Origin: CAIKBL01 sp964555355
GTDB taxonomy: Bacteria; Pseudomonadota; Gammaproteobacteria; Ga0077536
Direction: 5' to 3'
DNA length: 64,000 bases
Assembly: GCA_964555355.1 (NCBI GenBank)
Contig: CAZKRY010000010.1
Location: forward strand, 62,001-126,000
Shown: piece by piece, positions 8,656-18,115 of the stretch
How positions within the stretch are numbered: position 1 is the stretch's first letter
How the letters are laid out: each line of letters begins with the position of its first letter
Notes under the pieces: model-generated
Seen by the model: only the letters and a program-made list of their open reading frames with translations
Told to the model about the DNA's origin: nothing
Database searches by the model: none
Program-made: the position numbers and the translations under genes

Positions 8656-10566
8656 ATCGCGCTTCGCTTCAACGATAAAATCTTCCAGTCGCGCCGCCTT
8701 CGACATCTCAAAGAAATGCGCGTTGCGGTAGGGCGAGTTGACGACGATGCGCCCGCGTGAGTTACGGTAGTAGGTAGTCATCCCGGGGTGTGTCCATACC
8801 ATGTTGGCATGCGCGGCATCGACGCCCGCGTTGTACGCATCGTGCACTTCTTGGCGGATTTCGACAGAACCTAGATCGCCCGCGCTCATCTGGCGCAGCA
8901 CATCCATGATGTAACGCATCTGCATTTCGATCATGAAGATGAGACTGCCACCGTGGCCGGCTTGCAGATTCGGTCCATACAAACAAAAAAAGTTCGGAAA
9001 CTCCGGTACCGCGCAACCGAGATAAGCGCGCGCGTTATCGTCTTCCCATACTTCGCGCAACGTACGCCCCGTACGTCCATGCGCTTCAAATGCGGTGATA
9101 AAGCGCAGCACATCGAAGCCAGTGGCAATGACGAGCACATCGGCCGGATGTTCACGGCCGTCTTCGGTAACTAGCCCTGCAGACTGAATCTCGCGAATCG
9201 AATCGGTCACGAGCTCGACTTTCGGGTTGCGCAGCATGCGATACCAACCGTTATCCATCAGCATGCGTTTGCCAAACGGTGGATACGGCGGCACGACTTT
9301 ATCCAGCAAGTCCGTGCGCGGCCCAAGCTCGGACATGATGTATTGCGTGAAAAATCCGCGGTGCGATTCATTCGCTTTATTGAGCGAGCGCTCGGCGTGC
9401 GGCCAGGTCGGGTCTTTTTGCAGGGCCTGGTGAACTTGATCGCCGTACGTCCAGCCCAAGCGCAGGCGATACCACGCGCGATAAAGCGGCACTTCGCGCA
9501 ACAGATATCGCAGTGCCTCCGGAATTTGTTTGCGGAACTGCGCGTTTGGCGCCACCCAATGCGTCGAGCGTTGAAAGATTGAAAGCGCGGCGACTTGGTG
9601 CTGGATCTCCGGGCAGATCTGCATGGCGCTCGCACCATTGCCAACCACTGCGACGCGTTTGCCGGTGAGATCGAGTGTTTGCGGCCATTCGGCGGTGTGA
9701 AAACACGGGCCTGCGAAGGATTTCAGCCCCGGAATATCCGGAAACTTTATCGGATTGAAAATGCCAACCGCAGAGATCAGCACATTGGCCGTGCGGGTGC
9801 GCACACTGCCATTACCATCGCGTGTGACCACTTCCCAGCGTTGCGTAGCGTTGTTGAACGCCGCGGATTCCACGCGGATCCCGAATTGAATCGATGCGCG
9901 GAGTGCGAATTTCTCCGCAACGTGCTCCAAGTAACCTTTCAATTCATCGCGCAACGCGAAAAACATCGACCAGTCATACGGCGCGAATGAAAACGAATAA
10001 AGATGATTGGGCGTATCAACGCCAGCGCCTGGATAACGGTTGTCGCGCCAAATCCCGCCGACTTCGTGAGTTTGCTCCAGAATCGTGAATGGTATGCCGG
10101 CGTGTTTGAAATGAATGCCGGCGCAAATGCCGGAGACGCCGGCACCGATGATGAGCACTTCGAAGTCTTGAGGCACCTTCCACTTGGCAGTGGGCAAGGT
10201 CTGTGCCGAGGGCAGTTCGGCGGCGATGATGCCGGCGTAATCCTGCGGCACCTCCTCACCCATCGCGACGCTCAGCATTTTGCGACCGAGTTCGGCGGAA
10301 GGCTCTGGGATCGTAGGCGCTTTGCCGGCGCGCCAAGCGAGGATCGCGGCCAGCGCTTCCTTGCGCACAGTGGCTTGCACGTCCTCCGGCAAACCGCCGC
10401 TGTCGTTGTCGTTCAGCCCTTTGGCGCGCGATGGGCAAAAGGGTTCTTCCAACCACGTGAGCTCACCCGTCAATTGCACGAGCACCATCAACAACGTGGG
10501 TACGTTGGCGATGGCAACGGCATCGGCCAACGCCTGCGCGTCGGCGTCTCTTGACACGGCACTCAT
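8653..10566 (-). CDS. Baeyer-Villiger monooxygenase (HAPMO-like, N-terminally extended)
   Basis: A type I BVMO of 637 residues that would use FAD and NADPH to insert oxygen beside a ketone, giving an ester or lactone. The FAD motif IGAGVSGICAG is near residue 142, followed by GGIWRDNRYPGAGVD. The BVMO fingerprint reads FAGPCFHTAEWP (FxGxxxHxxxW), and the NADPH Rossmann motif is VVGNGASAMQI. The roughly 120-residue helical N-terminal extension matches 4-hydroxyacetophenone monooxygenase-type enzymes, which are about 640 residues long. The ATG lies 9 bases after the stop of the luciferase-like oxygenase gene, so the two form an operon. Confidence 0.92.
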   Translation of the reverse strand: MSAVSRDADAQALADAVAIANVPTLLMVLVQLTGELTWLEEPFCPSRAKGLNDNDSGGLPEDVQATVRKEALAAILAWRAGKAPTIPEPSAELGRKMLSVAMGEEVPQDYAGIIAAELPSAQTLPTAKWKVPQDFEVLIIGAGVSGICAGIHFKHAGIPFTILEQTHEVGGIWRDNRYPGAGVDTPNHLYSFSFAPYDWSMFFALRDELKGYLEHVAEKFALRASIQFGIRVESAAFNNATQRWEVVTRDGNGSVRTRTANVLISAVGIFNPIKFPDIPGLKSFAGPCFHTAEWPQTLDLTGKRVAVVGNGASAMQICPEIQHQVAALSIFQRSTHWVAPNAQFRKQIPEALRYLLREVPLYRAWYRLRLGWTYGDQVHQALQKDPTWPHAERSLNKANESHRGFFTQYIMSELGPRTDLLDKVVPPYPPFGKRMLMDNGWYRMLRNPKVELVTDSIREIQSAGLVTEDGREHPADVLVIATGFDVLRFITAFEAHGRTGRTLREVWEDDNARAYLGCAVPEFPNFFCLYGPNLQAGHGGSLIFMIEMQMRYIMDVLRQMSAGDLGSVEIRQEVHDAYNAGVDAAHANMVWTHPGMTTYYRNSRGRIVVNSPYRNAHFFEMSKAARLEDFIVEAKRD

Positions 10567-10575
10567 CGGGACGCG

Positions 10576-11817
10576 CTACTGGTAATGCGGCATGACTTCT
10601 TTGGCGAAGCGCTCTAATTGGCGTCGTACATCGTCGATCGGCAGATAGCCCTGATCGCCCTGCCAGATGAACCATTCCGGATTGCCGTACTCCACCAGCA
10701 AATCCATTTCACGCCGCAAATCATCACCATTCCCCGTCAACGTGAAATGCTTGCGATCAAAACGCTCCATCGTCGCTTCCGACGGCGGCAGCGTTTGACC
10801 CGGATATTTGATGTCGTCCTCCGGCAGCCGGAACGCATCGGTAAAGCCGAAGTAATGCGCCCAACCCGGCCAGCCGGTGCCCATCAAGCCGCGCATCGCC
10901 AACGCGTGCGCTTCCGCTTTGGTGTCTCCCATGTAGACGCCACGAAACACACCGATGCTTTCGCCGAACTTGATGTTGCGGCCGTGCGCATTGGCTTCTT
11001 CCGTATGGATCTGGGTGAAACGTTTTAGCTCGTCCAAATCGGACACAAGCAGCGTTGGGATCAACCCTTCGCGTGCCGCCCAGCGGATAGTCGCTTCGCT
11101 CTGCGAGAAAGCTTGGAACAACGGCGGGTGCGGTTTTTGGAACGGCTTCGGCACGATGCACAACTTACGAATGTTGCCGTTCTCATCCACTTCGCCCGGC
11201 GCGCCGTAGCGTCGCGTCCAATCGTGGGCCGGCCATGGGGTGCCGGTCTCGATAGGGAACGGATATTGATAATGCTTGCCGTTGTAGCTGAAGGCTTCTT
11301 CTTTCCACGCGAGTTTCAAAATATCGAACACTTCTTGAAAAGCCTCGCGGTTGGTGACGTCGTTATCCGGCTTCTTGGTTTTATCGTGTAAGTCAGCCGC
11401 GCCTAAATGCAGCTTCTGCGCCATTTGATTCAACCAGCGCGCCTGGTAACCGCGCGCAAATCCGGCAAAGGTGCGGCCTTTGGAAATTTGATCGAGCCAT
11501 GCGATTTCAAGCGCCAGACGCAACGGCTCCCAGCCCGGTAATACGTAACCAATCGGGCCGGCCATGATCTTCTTGGTGTTGGCCAACACATGCTGGGTCA
11601 ACAACGGCAAGCTGCCCATCTCGCCGCCTTCGGTGTGCAGGTGATGTTCCGGATAGGTCACCGCTTGAAAGCCGAGTTCTTCGGCGAGCTGTGACAGCGC
11701 GATGATTTCGTCCAGCATCTTTTGGAATTTGTCGGTGCGGCTCGCGATCGGCCGTAATTTCTCACGCTCGTCCATCGTGGCCGGGATCGCGGGGTAGAAA
11801 AAGAACATGAACTTCAT
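10576..11817 (-). CDS. Luciferase-like (LLM) flavin-dependent oxidoreductase
   Basis: A bacterial-luciferase-fold oxygenase of 413 residues. Characteristic segments are YPEHHLHTEGG, LPGWEPLRLALEIAWLDQ and GRTFAGFARGYQARW, followed by a long insertion and the late segment GDTKAEAHALAMRG. These enzymes use reduced FMN or F420; in degradation clusters they are usually FMNH2 monooxygenases. The start at 11817 is fixed by GGAGG seven bases upstream; the longer form is not supported. It is close to the protein at 61425 in layout. It forms an operon with the BVMO, so both may act on the same ketone pathway. No dedicated flavin reductase gene is adjacent. Confidence 0.88.
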   Translation of the reverse strand: MKFMFFFYPAIPATMDEREKLRPIASRTDKFQKMLDEIIALSQLAEELGFQAVTYPEHHLHTEGGEMGSLPLLTQHVLANTKKIMAGPIGYVLPGWEPLRLALEIAWLDQISKGRTFAGFARGYQARWLNQMAQKLHLGAADLHDKTKKPDNDVTNREAFQEVFDILKLAWKEEAFSYNGKHYQYPFPIETGTPWPAHDWTRRYGAPGEVDENGNIRKLCIVPKPFQKPHPPLFQAFSQSEATIRWAAREGLIPTLLVSDLDELKRFTQIHTEEANAHGRNIKFGESIGVFRGVYMGDTKAEAHALAMRGLMGTGWPGWAHYFGFTDAFRLPEDDIKYPGQTLPPSEATMERFDRKHFTLTGNGDDLRREMDLLVEYGNPEWFIWQGDQGYLPIDDVRRQLERFAKEVMPHYQ

Positions 11818-12099
11818 GAAAACCTCCGAACTAAACGACACAGGGCGCCGTAAAAATCTGGGCAATAACGGCGCGTTTTTTGGATCCGAATCTGGGGTCC
11901 GAGCTAAAACCGTAATGTCACTGGTCTGCGCGGCAATTTCAACTCGCGGTCGTCCGTGTCGGACGCTTAGTCAGCATTTCTTACCTGGCCACAAGATTGC
12001 GACAGTTCGCGCTAGTTGCAGCTGTGTAGACGAGCCAGGGAGCGGCTGCGTATCCTTCGGCCTTTATCGACCTAACACTCGCTTACGCCCGGAGGGCCA
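11818..12099. promoter_or_regulatory. Divergent intergenic region between LLM/BVMO and PQQ-ADH/P450 operons
   Basis: These 282 bases separate two divergent operons and must hold both promoters. Only the ribosome binding sites are clear: GGAGG before the minus-strand start at 11817 and GGAGGGCC directly before the plus-strand start at 12100. I saw no convincing operator palindrome, hairpin or small gene. Confidence 0.5.
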
Positions 12100-14193
12100 A
12101 TGCGCTTAACACTCGCTCTCGTACTCGCGTTCACTAGCCAATTTGCTCCCGCTCAAACCACCGTCGACGACGCCGCGCTCGCCGATGAAAAACAAGGCGC
12201 CAATTGGCTTGGGTTTGGTCGGACCTACTCGGAGCAGCGTTTCAGCCCTCTTACCCAAATCAATGCCGAGAACGTCGCCCAGCTCGGCCTTGACTGGTTT
12301 GTCGAATTGCCGGGCGAGCGTTCGCTACTCTCAACCCCACTGGTGGTTGATGGGATGATGGTTTTCACCGGCAGCTATAGCCGCACGTATGCGGTGGATA
12401 CGCGCACGCATAAGATTTTGTGGACTTTCGATCCGCAGGTGCTGAAAGTCGCCGGCGATCGAGCACGCGTCTTTTGGGATTCCAACCGTGGCGCCGCGTA
12501 CTGGAAGGGACATGTGTTTGTGGCGACCGGCGACGGACGGCTGATCTCCCTGAACGCGCAGACGGGCGAGCAGGTGTGGAGCACGCAAACCACCGATGTC
12601 TCCAAGCCCGTGTATATCAACGGCGCGCCGAAAGTGTTCCGCGACAAAGTGCTGATCGGCAACGGCGGTACCGAAGTCGGTGCGTCGCGCGGTTATGTCA
12701 CGGCCTACGATGCGGCCACCGGCAAACAAGTTTGGCGCTTTTTCATCGTGCCGGGCAATCCGGCCGATGGTTTTGAAGACGACGCCCAAGCGATGGCCGC
12801 CAAGACGTGGACCGGCGAGTGGTGGAAACACGGCGGCGGCGGCAACTCCTGGCACGGCTGGACTTACGATCCGGAATTCAACCGCATCTATATTGGCACC
12901 GGGAACGGCTCGCCATGGAATCGCAAGATACGCAGCCCCGATGGCGGCGATAACTTATTTTTGTGTGCAATCGTGGCGCTCGACGCCGACACCGGCAAAT
13001 ACGTTTGGCATTATCAAACAACGCCCGGCGAAACCTGGGACTACAACTCCAACATGGACATCGTGCTGGCCGATCTTTCGATTGGCGGCAAAGCGGTTAA
13101 GGCGCTGATTCACGCGCCGAAGAATGGATTCTTTTACGTCATCGATCGCGCCAACGGCAAGCTGATTTCCGCCGAGAAGATCGGCAAAGTGACCTGGGCG
13201 AGCCACATCGATCTCGCCACCGGCAAACCGGTGGAGATCCCGGGCGCGCGTTACGAAGACGGCGAAGAGCTCATTTACCCAAGCCCGTTTGGCGTGCATA
13301 ACTGGCACGCGATGTCGTTCAATCCGCAAACCGGACTCGCGTATTTGCCGACGCTCGAACTGCCGATGGTGTTCACGGACAAAGGCTACACGCCGGGTTG
13401 GCAGTCACCGAACTTCGAAATCGATCCGGGTGTCCGTTATATCGTCGGGGACGAAGTCGAAACCAAGCTCGACGCGGCGTGGTTATTGGCGTGGGATCCG
13501 GTGACACAAAAGGAAGCGTGGAAAGTCGCGCTGCCGGGCGTGTGGAATCCTGGCACGATGACCACCGCGGGTTCACTGGTATTTCAAGGTCGCGCGGACG
13601 GTAAGTTTGTGGCTTATCGCGCGCAGAACGGTGAAGCGCTGTGGACCTTCGATACCAAAGTCGGTATTTCGGCGCCGCCGGTCACTTATGAAGTTGACGG
13701 CAAACAATATGTCTCGTTATTGACCGGCTGGGGTGGCGGTGGTGCGTCGGTCGCTGGCTCGGTGACTGCCCAACACGGTTGGACTTATGGCGTCCATCCG
13801 CGGCGCTTATTGACCTTCGCGCTCGACGGCAAAGTGGCCTTACCGGAAACGCCGCCACCACAACTCGCCAAACCCATCGTCAAGGCGGATTTTAAATTGG
13901 ATGCGCAGCAGGTCGACGGCGGCAACAAACTGTTCTCTCGGCGTTGTGCGCTCTGTCATGGCGCGGGCGCGGTGGCCGGCGGTTATGCGCCTGATCTGCG
14001 CGCATCGCCCGTGGCACTGTATCTCGACGCCTTGCGCGAGGTGGTAGTCAAAGGCAGTCGCCAGGAACGTGGGATGCCGGCGTTTCAAGAACTCACGGAC
14101 CAGGACTTGATCGCGCTTCAGCATTACCTACAACGCCAAGCGCGTAGCGGCGCCGCCAGTGCCCTGCAACAAGCGACGCAGCACGCGCGATGA
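12100..14193 (+). CDS. PQQ-dependent quinohemoprotein alcohol dehydrogenase
   Basis: A periplasmic enzyme of 697 residues. Residues 1-19 form a Sec signal peptide ending in FAPAQ. The eight-bladed PQQ propeller follows, with tryptophan-docking repeats such as AYDAATGKQVWRFF and ALDADTGKYVWHYQ. The probable catalytic base is Asp314 in TWDYNSN. The position two residues later, Asp in lanthanide-dependent enzymes, is Asn316, so calcium is more likely. A C-terminal cytochrome c domain has Cys616-Ala-Leu-Cys-His620. This fusion is the type II layout, which oxidises alcohols and passes electrons to c-type carriers. It precedes the CYP101-like P450 gene by 16 bases. Confidence 0.92.
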   Translation: MRLTLALVLAFTSQFAPAQTTVDDAALADEKQGANWLGFGRTYSEQRFSPLTQINAENVAQLGLDWFVELPGERSLLSTPLVVDGMMVFTGSYSRTYAVDTRTHKILWTFDPQVLKVAGDRARVFWDSNRGAAYWKGHVFVATGDGRLISLNAQTGEQVWSTQTTDVSKPVYINGAPKVFRDKVLIGNGGTEVGASRGYVTAYDAATGKQVWRFFIVPGNPADGFEDDAQAMAAKTWTGEWWKHGGGGNSWHGWTYDPEFNRIYIGTGNGSPWNRKIRSPDGGDNLFLCAIVALDADTGKYVWHYQTTPGETWDYNSNMDIVLADLSIGGKAVKALIHAPKNGFFYVIDRANGKLISAEKIGKVTWASHIDLATGKPVEIPGARYEDGEELIYPSPFGVHNWHAMSFNPQTGLAYLPTLELPMVFTDKGYTPGWQSPNFEIDPGVRYIVGDEVETKLDAAWLLAWDPVTQKEAWKVALPGVWNPGTMTTAGSLVFQGRADGKFVAYRAQNGEALWTFDTKVGISAPPVTYEVDGKQYVSLLTGWGGGGASVAGSVTAQHGWTYGVHPRRLLTFALDGKVALPETPPPQLAKPIVKADFKLDAQQVDGGNKLFSRRCALCHGAGAVAGGYAPDLRASPVALYLDALREVVVKGSRQERGMPAFQELTDQDLIALQHYLQRQARSGAASALQQATQHAR

Positions 14194-14209
14194 CAGAGTC
14201 GCTAGCAAG

Positions 14210-15421
14210 ATGAGTTCGCCACTCGCGGCACGCCCCGCGCATGTGCCGGCGGCGCGCGTGGTTGAGTTCGATTTGTATCACCCGCCGGGTGTGGAGTCGG
14301 GTTTCCACGAAGCATGGCAAACCCTCCATGCGCCCGAGATCCCGGACCTCGTGTGGACGCCGTACAACGGCGGCCACTGGCTCGCCACCCGCGGCAAGGT
14401 CATCGCCGAAGTTTTCGCCGATTACGCGCGTTTCTCCGCGCGTGTGTACTTGGTGCCGAAGGAAGTCGGCGAACAACATCAGATGTTGCCGGTCATCCTT
14501 GATCCGCCGGCGCACCGTCCTTATCGATTACTGCTTAATTCAAGTTTGGCGCCGAAAATCGTCAACGGTATGGAAGCCGGTATTCGTGAACTGGCGGGCG
14601 CGTTGATTGAAGACTTTCTGCCGCGCGGCGCGTGCAACTTTACGACCGAATACGCCGAGCTACTGCCGGTACAAATCTTCATGCGCATGGTGGATCTCCC
14701 CGCCTCCGATGTTCCCAAGATCAAATATTGGACGGACCAAATCGTTCATCCCGATGGCAGCATGACCTACGCGCAGGCCAAACAGCATCTCTATGATTAT
14801 CTCGATCCGTACATCGAGGCACGGGCGGGCGGCGACGGTGACGATATGTTGAGCCGGATCATCAACGGTCGGGTGAACGAACGGGCGCTGACGCGGCCGG
14901 AGATGCGAAGTCTGTGTATGCAGATGTTGTTGGGCGGCCTGGACACGGTGGTCAATTTTATGGGCTTCGCGTTTCTTTTCCTTGCGCGCAATCCGGCGCA
15001 TCAGCAGGAACTCCGGGCGAATCACACGCTGATCCCGGCCGCGGTCGAAGAATTCTTAAGACGCTTTCCGGTGGTGAGTCTTGCGCGAGAAGTGCGCGAA
15101 GACATTGAATACGACGGTGTGCGGTTACTTAAAGGCGAGATGGTGGCGATCCCAACTCCGCTCGCCGGGACCGACGCACGGTTGAATGCACGACCGCTTG
15201 AAGTCGATTTTCATCGCACCGTCAGCGAGCACGTGACGTTTGGCAATGGCCCGCATGTCTGTCCGGGCGCGTATCTCGCACGTACGGAAATGCGCATCAC
15301 GTTGGAGGAATGGCTCGCGCGTGTTCCGGAATTTAGGCTCGCGCCTGGCGCCACGTTAAGGTTTCGCGGCGGCTTGGTAGGCGTAGTCGACGCGCTGCCG
15401 TTGGTGTGGGGCGAGCTTTAG
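14210..15421 (+). CDS. Cytochrome P450 of the P450cam (CYP101) type
   Basis: A soluble P450 of 403 residues. From the ATG at 14210 it aligns with my recalled P450cam sequence at a constant offset of six residues. Shared blocks include NGGHW, PDGSMT, GGLDTVVNF and ALPLVW. Heme thiolate is Cys351 in FGNGPHVCPG; Asp245-Thr246 match the oxygen-activating Asp251-Thr252; Arg106 and Arg293 match Arg112 (redoxin docking) and Arg299. Pocket positions differ: Tyr96 is His90, Phe87 is Leu81, Leu244 is Gln238, Val247 is Leu241, Thr101 is Val95. Leu358 is Pro352. It would hydroxylate a terpenoid-like substrate other than camphor. No ferredoxin or reductase gene is nearby. Confidence 0.93.
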   Translation: MSSPLAARPAHVPAARVVEFDLYHPPGVESGFHEAWQTLHAPEIPDLVWTPYNGGHWLATRGKVIAEVFADYARFSARVYLVPKEVGEQHQMLPVILDPPAHRPYRLLLNSSLAPKIVNGMEAGIRELAGALIEDFLPRGACNFTTEYAELLPVQIFMRMVDLPASDVPKIKYWTDQIVHPDGSMTYAQAKQHLYDYLDPYIEARAGGDGDDMLSRIINGRVNERALTRPEMRSLCMQMLLGGLDTVVNFMGFAFLFLARNPAHQQELRANHTLIPAAVEEFLRRFPVVSLAREVREDIEYDGVRLLKGEMVAIPTPLAGTDARLNARPLEVDFHRTVSEHVTFGNGPHVCPGAYLARTEMRITLEEWLARVPEFRLAPGATLRFRGGLVGVVDALPLVWGEL

Positions 15422-15456
15422 AAAATTTCGCATCACAATCAAGCGCTGAACCGCGT

Positions 15457-16611
15457 TTACGGTGCGTAATCGACGGTCACCATAAAACCGATCGGGATCT
15501 TGTGCTGCCCGACATGAAAGTCACCGTTGATATCCGACAGTACCAATGTTTTGCCATGAAACACGACTCCCACCGGATTCAATAAACCGGTGGCAAACAC
15601 GCGCGGCTTGCCGTCCGCCGGAATGCGATAGACCTTACCATCGGGCGTGATCGGATCCGTTTCTTGGATATCGTTATCCCAATTACCGGCGTCACTGATA
15701 AATAGTTCACCCGCGAAGCCGCCGAATCCTTCCGGTGCGTACGCCATCGCGCCGGGTTCGTGCAGACCCGTTGCGAATGGTTCGTTCGCAATGGTGCCGT
15801 CGGGCATGACACGCATGATGGCCCCTTTACCGGGCGTGGTGATCGCCGGGTTCTGCGGATTCTGAATCGCCGCGCCAACCAACATCGTCTTGCCGTCCGG
15901 GGTAAACGCGATCCCACGCGGTGCGCCCCAACGCGCGCGATCGACCGGTGCGAACGTTTTGCATTGGTCGTCAGGCGTCAATACATAAATCGTTGAATTG
16001 GTGCCTGCGGTAATAAAGAACTTACCTGCAAACGGTGACCCCTCAGGGCCGAAGCGGCCGAAGAAACTGCCGGCACCGTCTTCGCCGGCCGCGTTCTTAG
16101 GTAAATAACACACCACTTCCTCGGTGAAGTTCTTGGGATCGAAGCGTGTAATCGCATTGGGCAACTGCCAACCGCCGATTTTCTCTGGCTTCGCAAACGA
16201 CACGGCGTAGATATATCCGGCGTGTTGACCGAAGCTCGGCGGCGCCACGTCGATGGAGATCGGCGGATGCTGGCCGGACTCCGCGAGCACCGTCACCGCG
16301 CCGTCGTGAGCGACCTGATAAATCGTGCCACCGCGCGAGTCGTCCGCCACCCACAGCGTTTTGTTATCTCGGATGTGAATGTCAAATGGGTCGTACATCG
16401 GTGAGCCGGGTGCGACCAGCGTTGCAACGTTAAAGCCCTCGGCTGCCGTTACCTTGGGCATCGCCATGACCGCGTCATGCGCGGCTTTCGGCACACTAAG
16501 CGTCAGGGGCACCCAGGCGGGTTCTGCCACCTCTCCAGCGACGCACACAAACGTAGAGGCCACACAGGCGAACACCAACGACAGGACGATCCGCAAATCA
16601 ACGTTGCACAT
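15457..16611 (-). CDS. Exported NHL/SMP-30-like beta-propeller protein
   Basis: A protein of 384 residues with an N-terminal signal peptide (about residues 1-26, hydrophobic core LRIVLSLVFACVASTFVCVA). The rest is made of propeller repeats such as PFDIHIRDNKTLWVAD, PRGIAFTPDGKTMLV, PDGKVYRIPADG and NPVGVVF. It could be a periplasmic lactonase, a dehydrogenase-like sugar-binding propeller or a non-enzymatic binding protein; no heme motif is present and the metal-binding triad is not clear. GAGGT precedes the ATG. It is convergent with the P450 gene (35 bases) and divergent from the GST at 16737. Confidence 0.7.
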   Translation of the reverse strand: MCNVDLRIVLSLVFACVASTFVCVAGEVAEPAWVPLTLSVPKAAHDAVMAMPKVTAAEGFNVATLVAPGSPMYDPFDIHIRDNKTLWVADDSRGGTIYQVAHDGAVTVLAESGQHPPISIDVAPPSFGQHAGYIYAVSFAKPEKIGGWQLPNAITRFDPKNFTEEVVCYLPKNAAGEDGAGSFFGRFGPEGSPFAGKFFITAGTNSTIYVLTPDDQCKTFAPVDRARWGAPRGIAFTPDGKTMLVGAAIQNPQNPAITTPGKGAIMRVMPDGTIANEPFATGLHEPGAMAYAPEGFGGFAGELFISDAGNWDNDIQETDPITPDGKVYRIPADGKPRVFATGLLNPVGVVFHGKTLVLSDINGDFHVGQHKIPIGFMVTVDYAP

Positions 16612-16736
16612 GCGCGACCTCGAGTTTCAAACTGACGCAGTCATCGTGGCTAAGCTTGAAGAGGCCGTCAATCAGCGCGAGTGACACAACGCACATCGGC
16701 TAACATGGGCGGCAATTACTTTCGGGGGTGCGAAAT

Positions 16737-17360
16737 ATGATCGATCTCTACACCTGGTCCACACCAAACGGCCGCAAGGTTTCCATTTTGCTCGAGGAGC
16801 TCGGTATGCCGTACACCGTGCATGCCGTGGACATCACGAAAAACGCACAGTTCGAGCCGGCGTTTCTCAACATAAGTCCCAACAACAAGATCCCGGCGAT
16901 TGTCGATCGGGAATCGGGTTTAAGTCTGATGGAATCCGGCGCGATCCTCATCTATCTGGCGGATAAAGGCGGACGGTTCTTGCCCGCGCACGGCGAAGAA
17001 CGTTGGCGTACTCTCGAATGGCTGATGTGGCAGATGGGCGGCTTTGGCCCCATGCTCGGCCAAGCGCATCATTTTTTGCACTTCAATCCGGAGGCTTCGG
17101 CTTACGCCGCGCAGCGATACGGTGACGAAGCAGCACGCTTGTATCGCGTATTGGAAGGACGCCTGAGTACGCACGATTATGTGGCGGGACCAAACTATTC
17201 CATCGCCGACATGGCGACTTGGCCGTGGGTGGCGCGCCATCAATGGCAACGTATCTCGCTCGAAAATTATCCGAGCGTTCAGCGTTGGTATCGAAAGCTC
17301 GCGGCGCGGCCGGCCGTCAAGCAAGGTTATTCGGTGCCGACGCCGGCCGAGATCCCGTAA
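16737..17360 (+). CDS. YfcG/YghU-type glutathione transferase
   Basis: A GST of 207 residues matching the Nu-class YfcG/YghU proteins. The N-terminus MIDLYTWSTPNGRKVSILLE and the block FLNISPNNKIPAIVD are typical of that class, as is the C-terminal NYSIADMATWPWV. E. coli YfcG is a disulfide-bond reductase that uses glutathione. ATG at 16737 is preferred to GTG at 16728 because GGGGG lies at a good distance upstream. It stands alone, divergent from the exported propeller gene. It may reduce disulfides or detoxify peroxides from the oxygenases here. Confidence 0.88.
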   Translation: MIDLYTWSTPNGRKVSILLEELGMPYTVHAVDITKNAQFEPAFLNISPNNKIPAIVDRESGLSLMESGAILIYLADKGGRFLPAHGEERWRTLEWLMWQMGGFGPMLGQAHHFLHFNPEASAYAAQRYGDEAARLYRVLEGRLSTHDYVAGPNYSIADMATWPWVARHQWQRISLENYPSVQRWYRKLAARPAVKQGYSVPTPAEIP

Positions 17361-17374
17361 GTTTTACCCGCGGA

Positions 17375-18094
17375 CTATTCCGCGAAAGGTGCCCCGGCCA
17401 TCTTGCGCGCGAAGCCCAATGACATATGCCCCGCGATATGACACTGCGGTTTACGCGCGGCTTGCGCGGACAATAGCGCGGTGAAATCCACTTTGAATCG
17501 ATGCCGCGGATACTGCGCGACGATCGCGTTAAGGGTTGGCTGCGCAATATCCTCCGCGTGATAGCCGAGCACATCGACGCCCGCCCCAAAATGCACGAGC
17601 TTCAGTTCCGGCGCGCCGTGATTTGCGATGCCGACCGCCGAGTGCAAAGCGATCGCCTCATGCACGCAGGCCGCACGCTCAGCCGGCATGCCGGCGTCGA
17701 GCAAAAAGCGGTGCGCGCCGCGCGCGCCATTGAGTTCAAACGAATCCGCTGCTTCGAATTCCGGCGTTAAGCCGATGTCATGCAAGATGGACGAGAGATA
17801 CAGCAGCTCCGGATCAACCGCGATCCGCAAATGTTTCCCGACCGCCGTGCCAAACAGAAACGTGCGCATGGAGTGATTGAATAACATCGGCGACTCGAGA
17901 CTCGCCGCAAATTCCGTCGCTTGCCGACAAAGCGCGGAGTCCGGAACTTTAAGATCTGCGAGACTTAGCACCGCCGGGCGGTTGATGCCGAAGAGTCTTG
18001 CGCATTTGCGTATGACGCCTCCGAATTCGATGGCGAGCAACCGCCGCAACAATAGCGGCGTTGGCGTGCGCGGAAGGGTTGCGGTGAGCTGCAT
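17375..18094 (-). CDS. HD-domain metal-dependent hydrolase family protein
   Basis: A 239-residue protein with an HD domain. His74 sits in LFNHSMRTFLFG and the His105-Asp106 doublet in SSILHDIGLT; further histidines are in CVHEAIALHSAVG. This order resembles the cyanamide hydratase-like HD subfamily, which includes hydrolases and lyases on small molecules as well as proteins of unknown role. No second-messenger domain is present. GGAG lies 7-10 bases before the ATG. It follows the GST gene at 18116 on the same strand by 21 bases, so they are probably co-transcribed. Substrate unknown. Confidence 0.8.
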   Translation of the reverse strand: MQLTATLPRTPTPLLLRRLLAIEFGGVIRKCARLFGINRPAVLSLADLKVPDSALCRQATEFAASLESPMLFNHSMRTFLFGTAVGKHLRIAVDPELLYLSSILHDIGLTPEFEAADSFELNGARGAHRFLLDAGMPAERAACVHEAIALHSAVGIANHGAPELKLVHFGAGVDVLGYHAEDIAQPTLNAIVAQYPRHRFKVDFTALLSAQAARKPQCHIAGHMSLGFARKMAGAPFAE

Positions 18095-18115
18095 GAATCG
18101 TCTCCGCGATTAATA

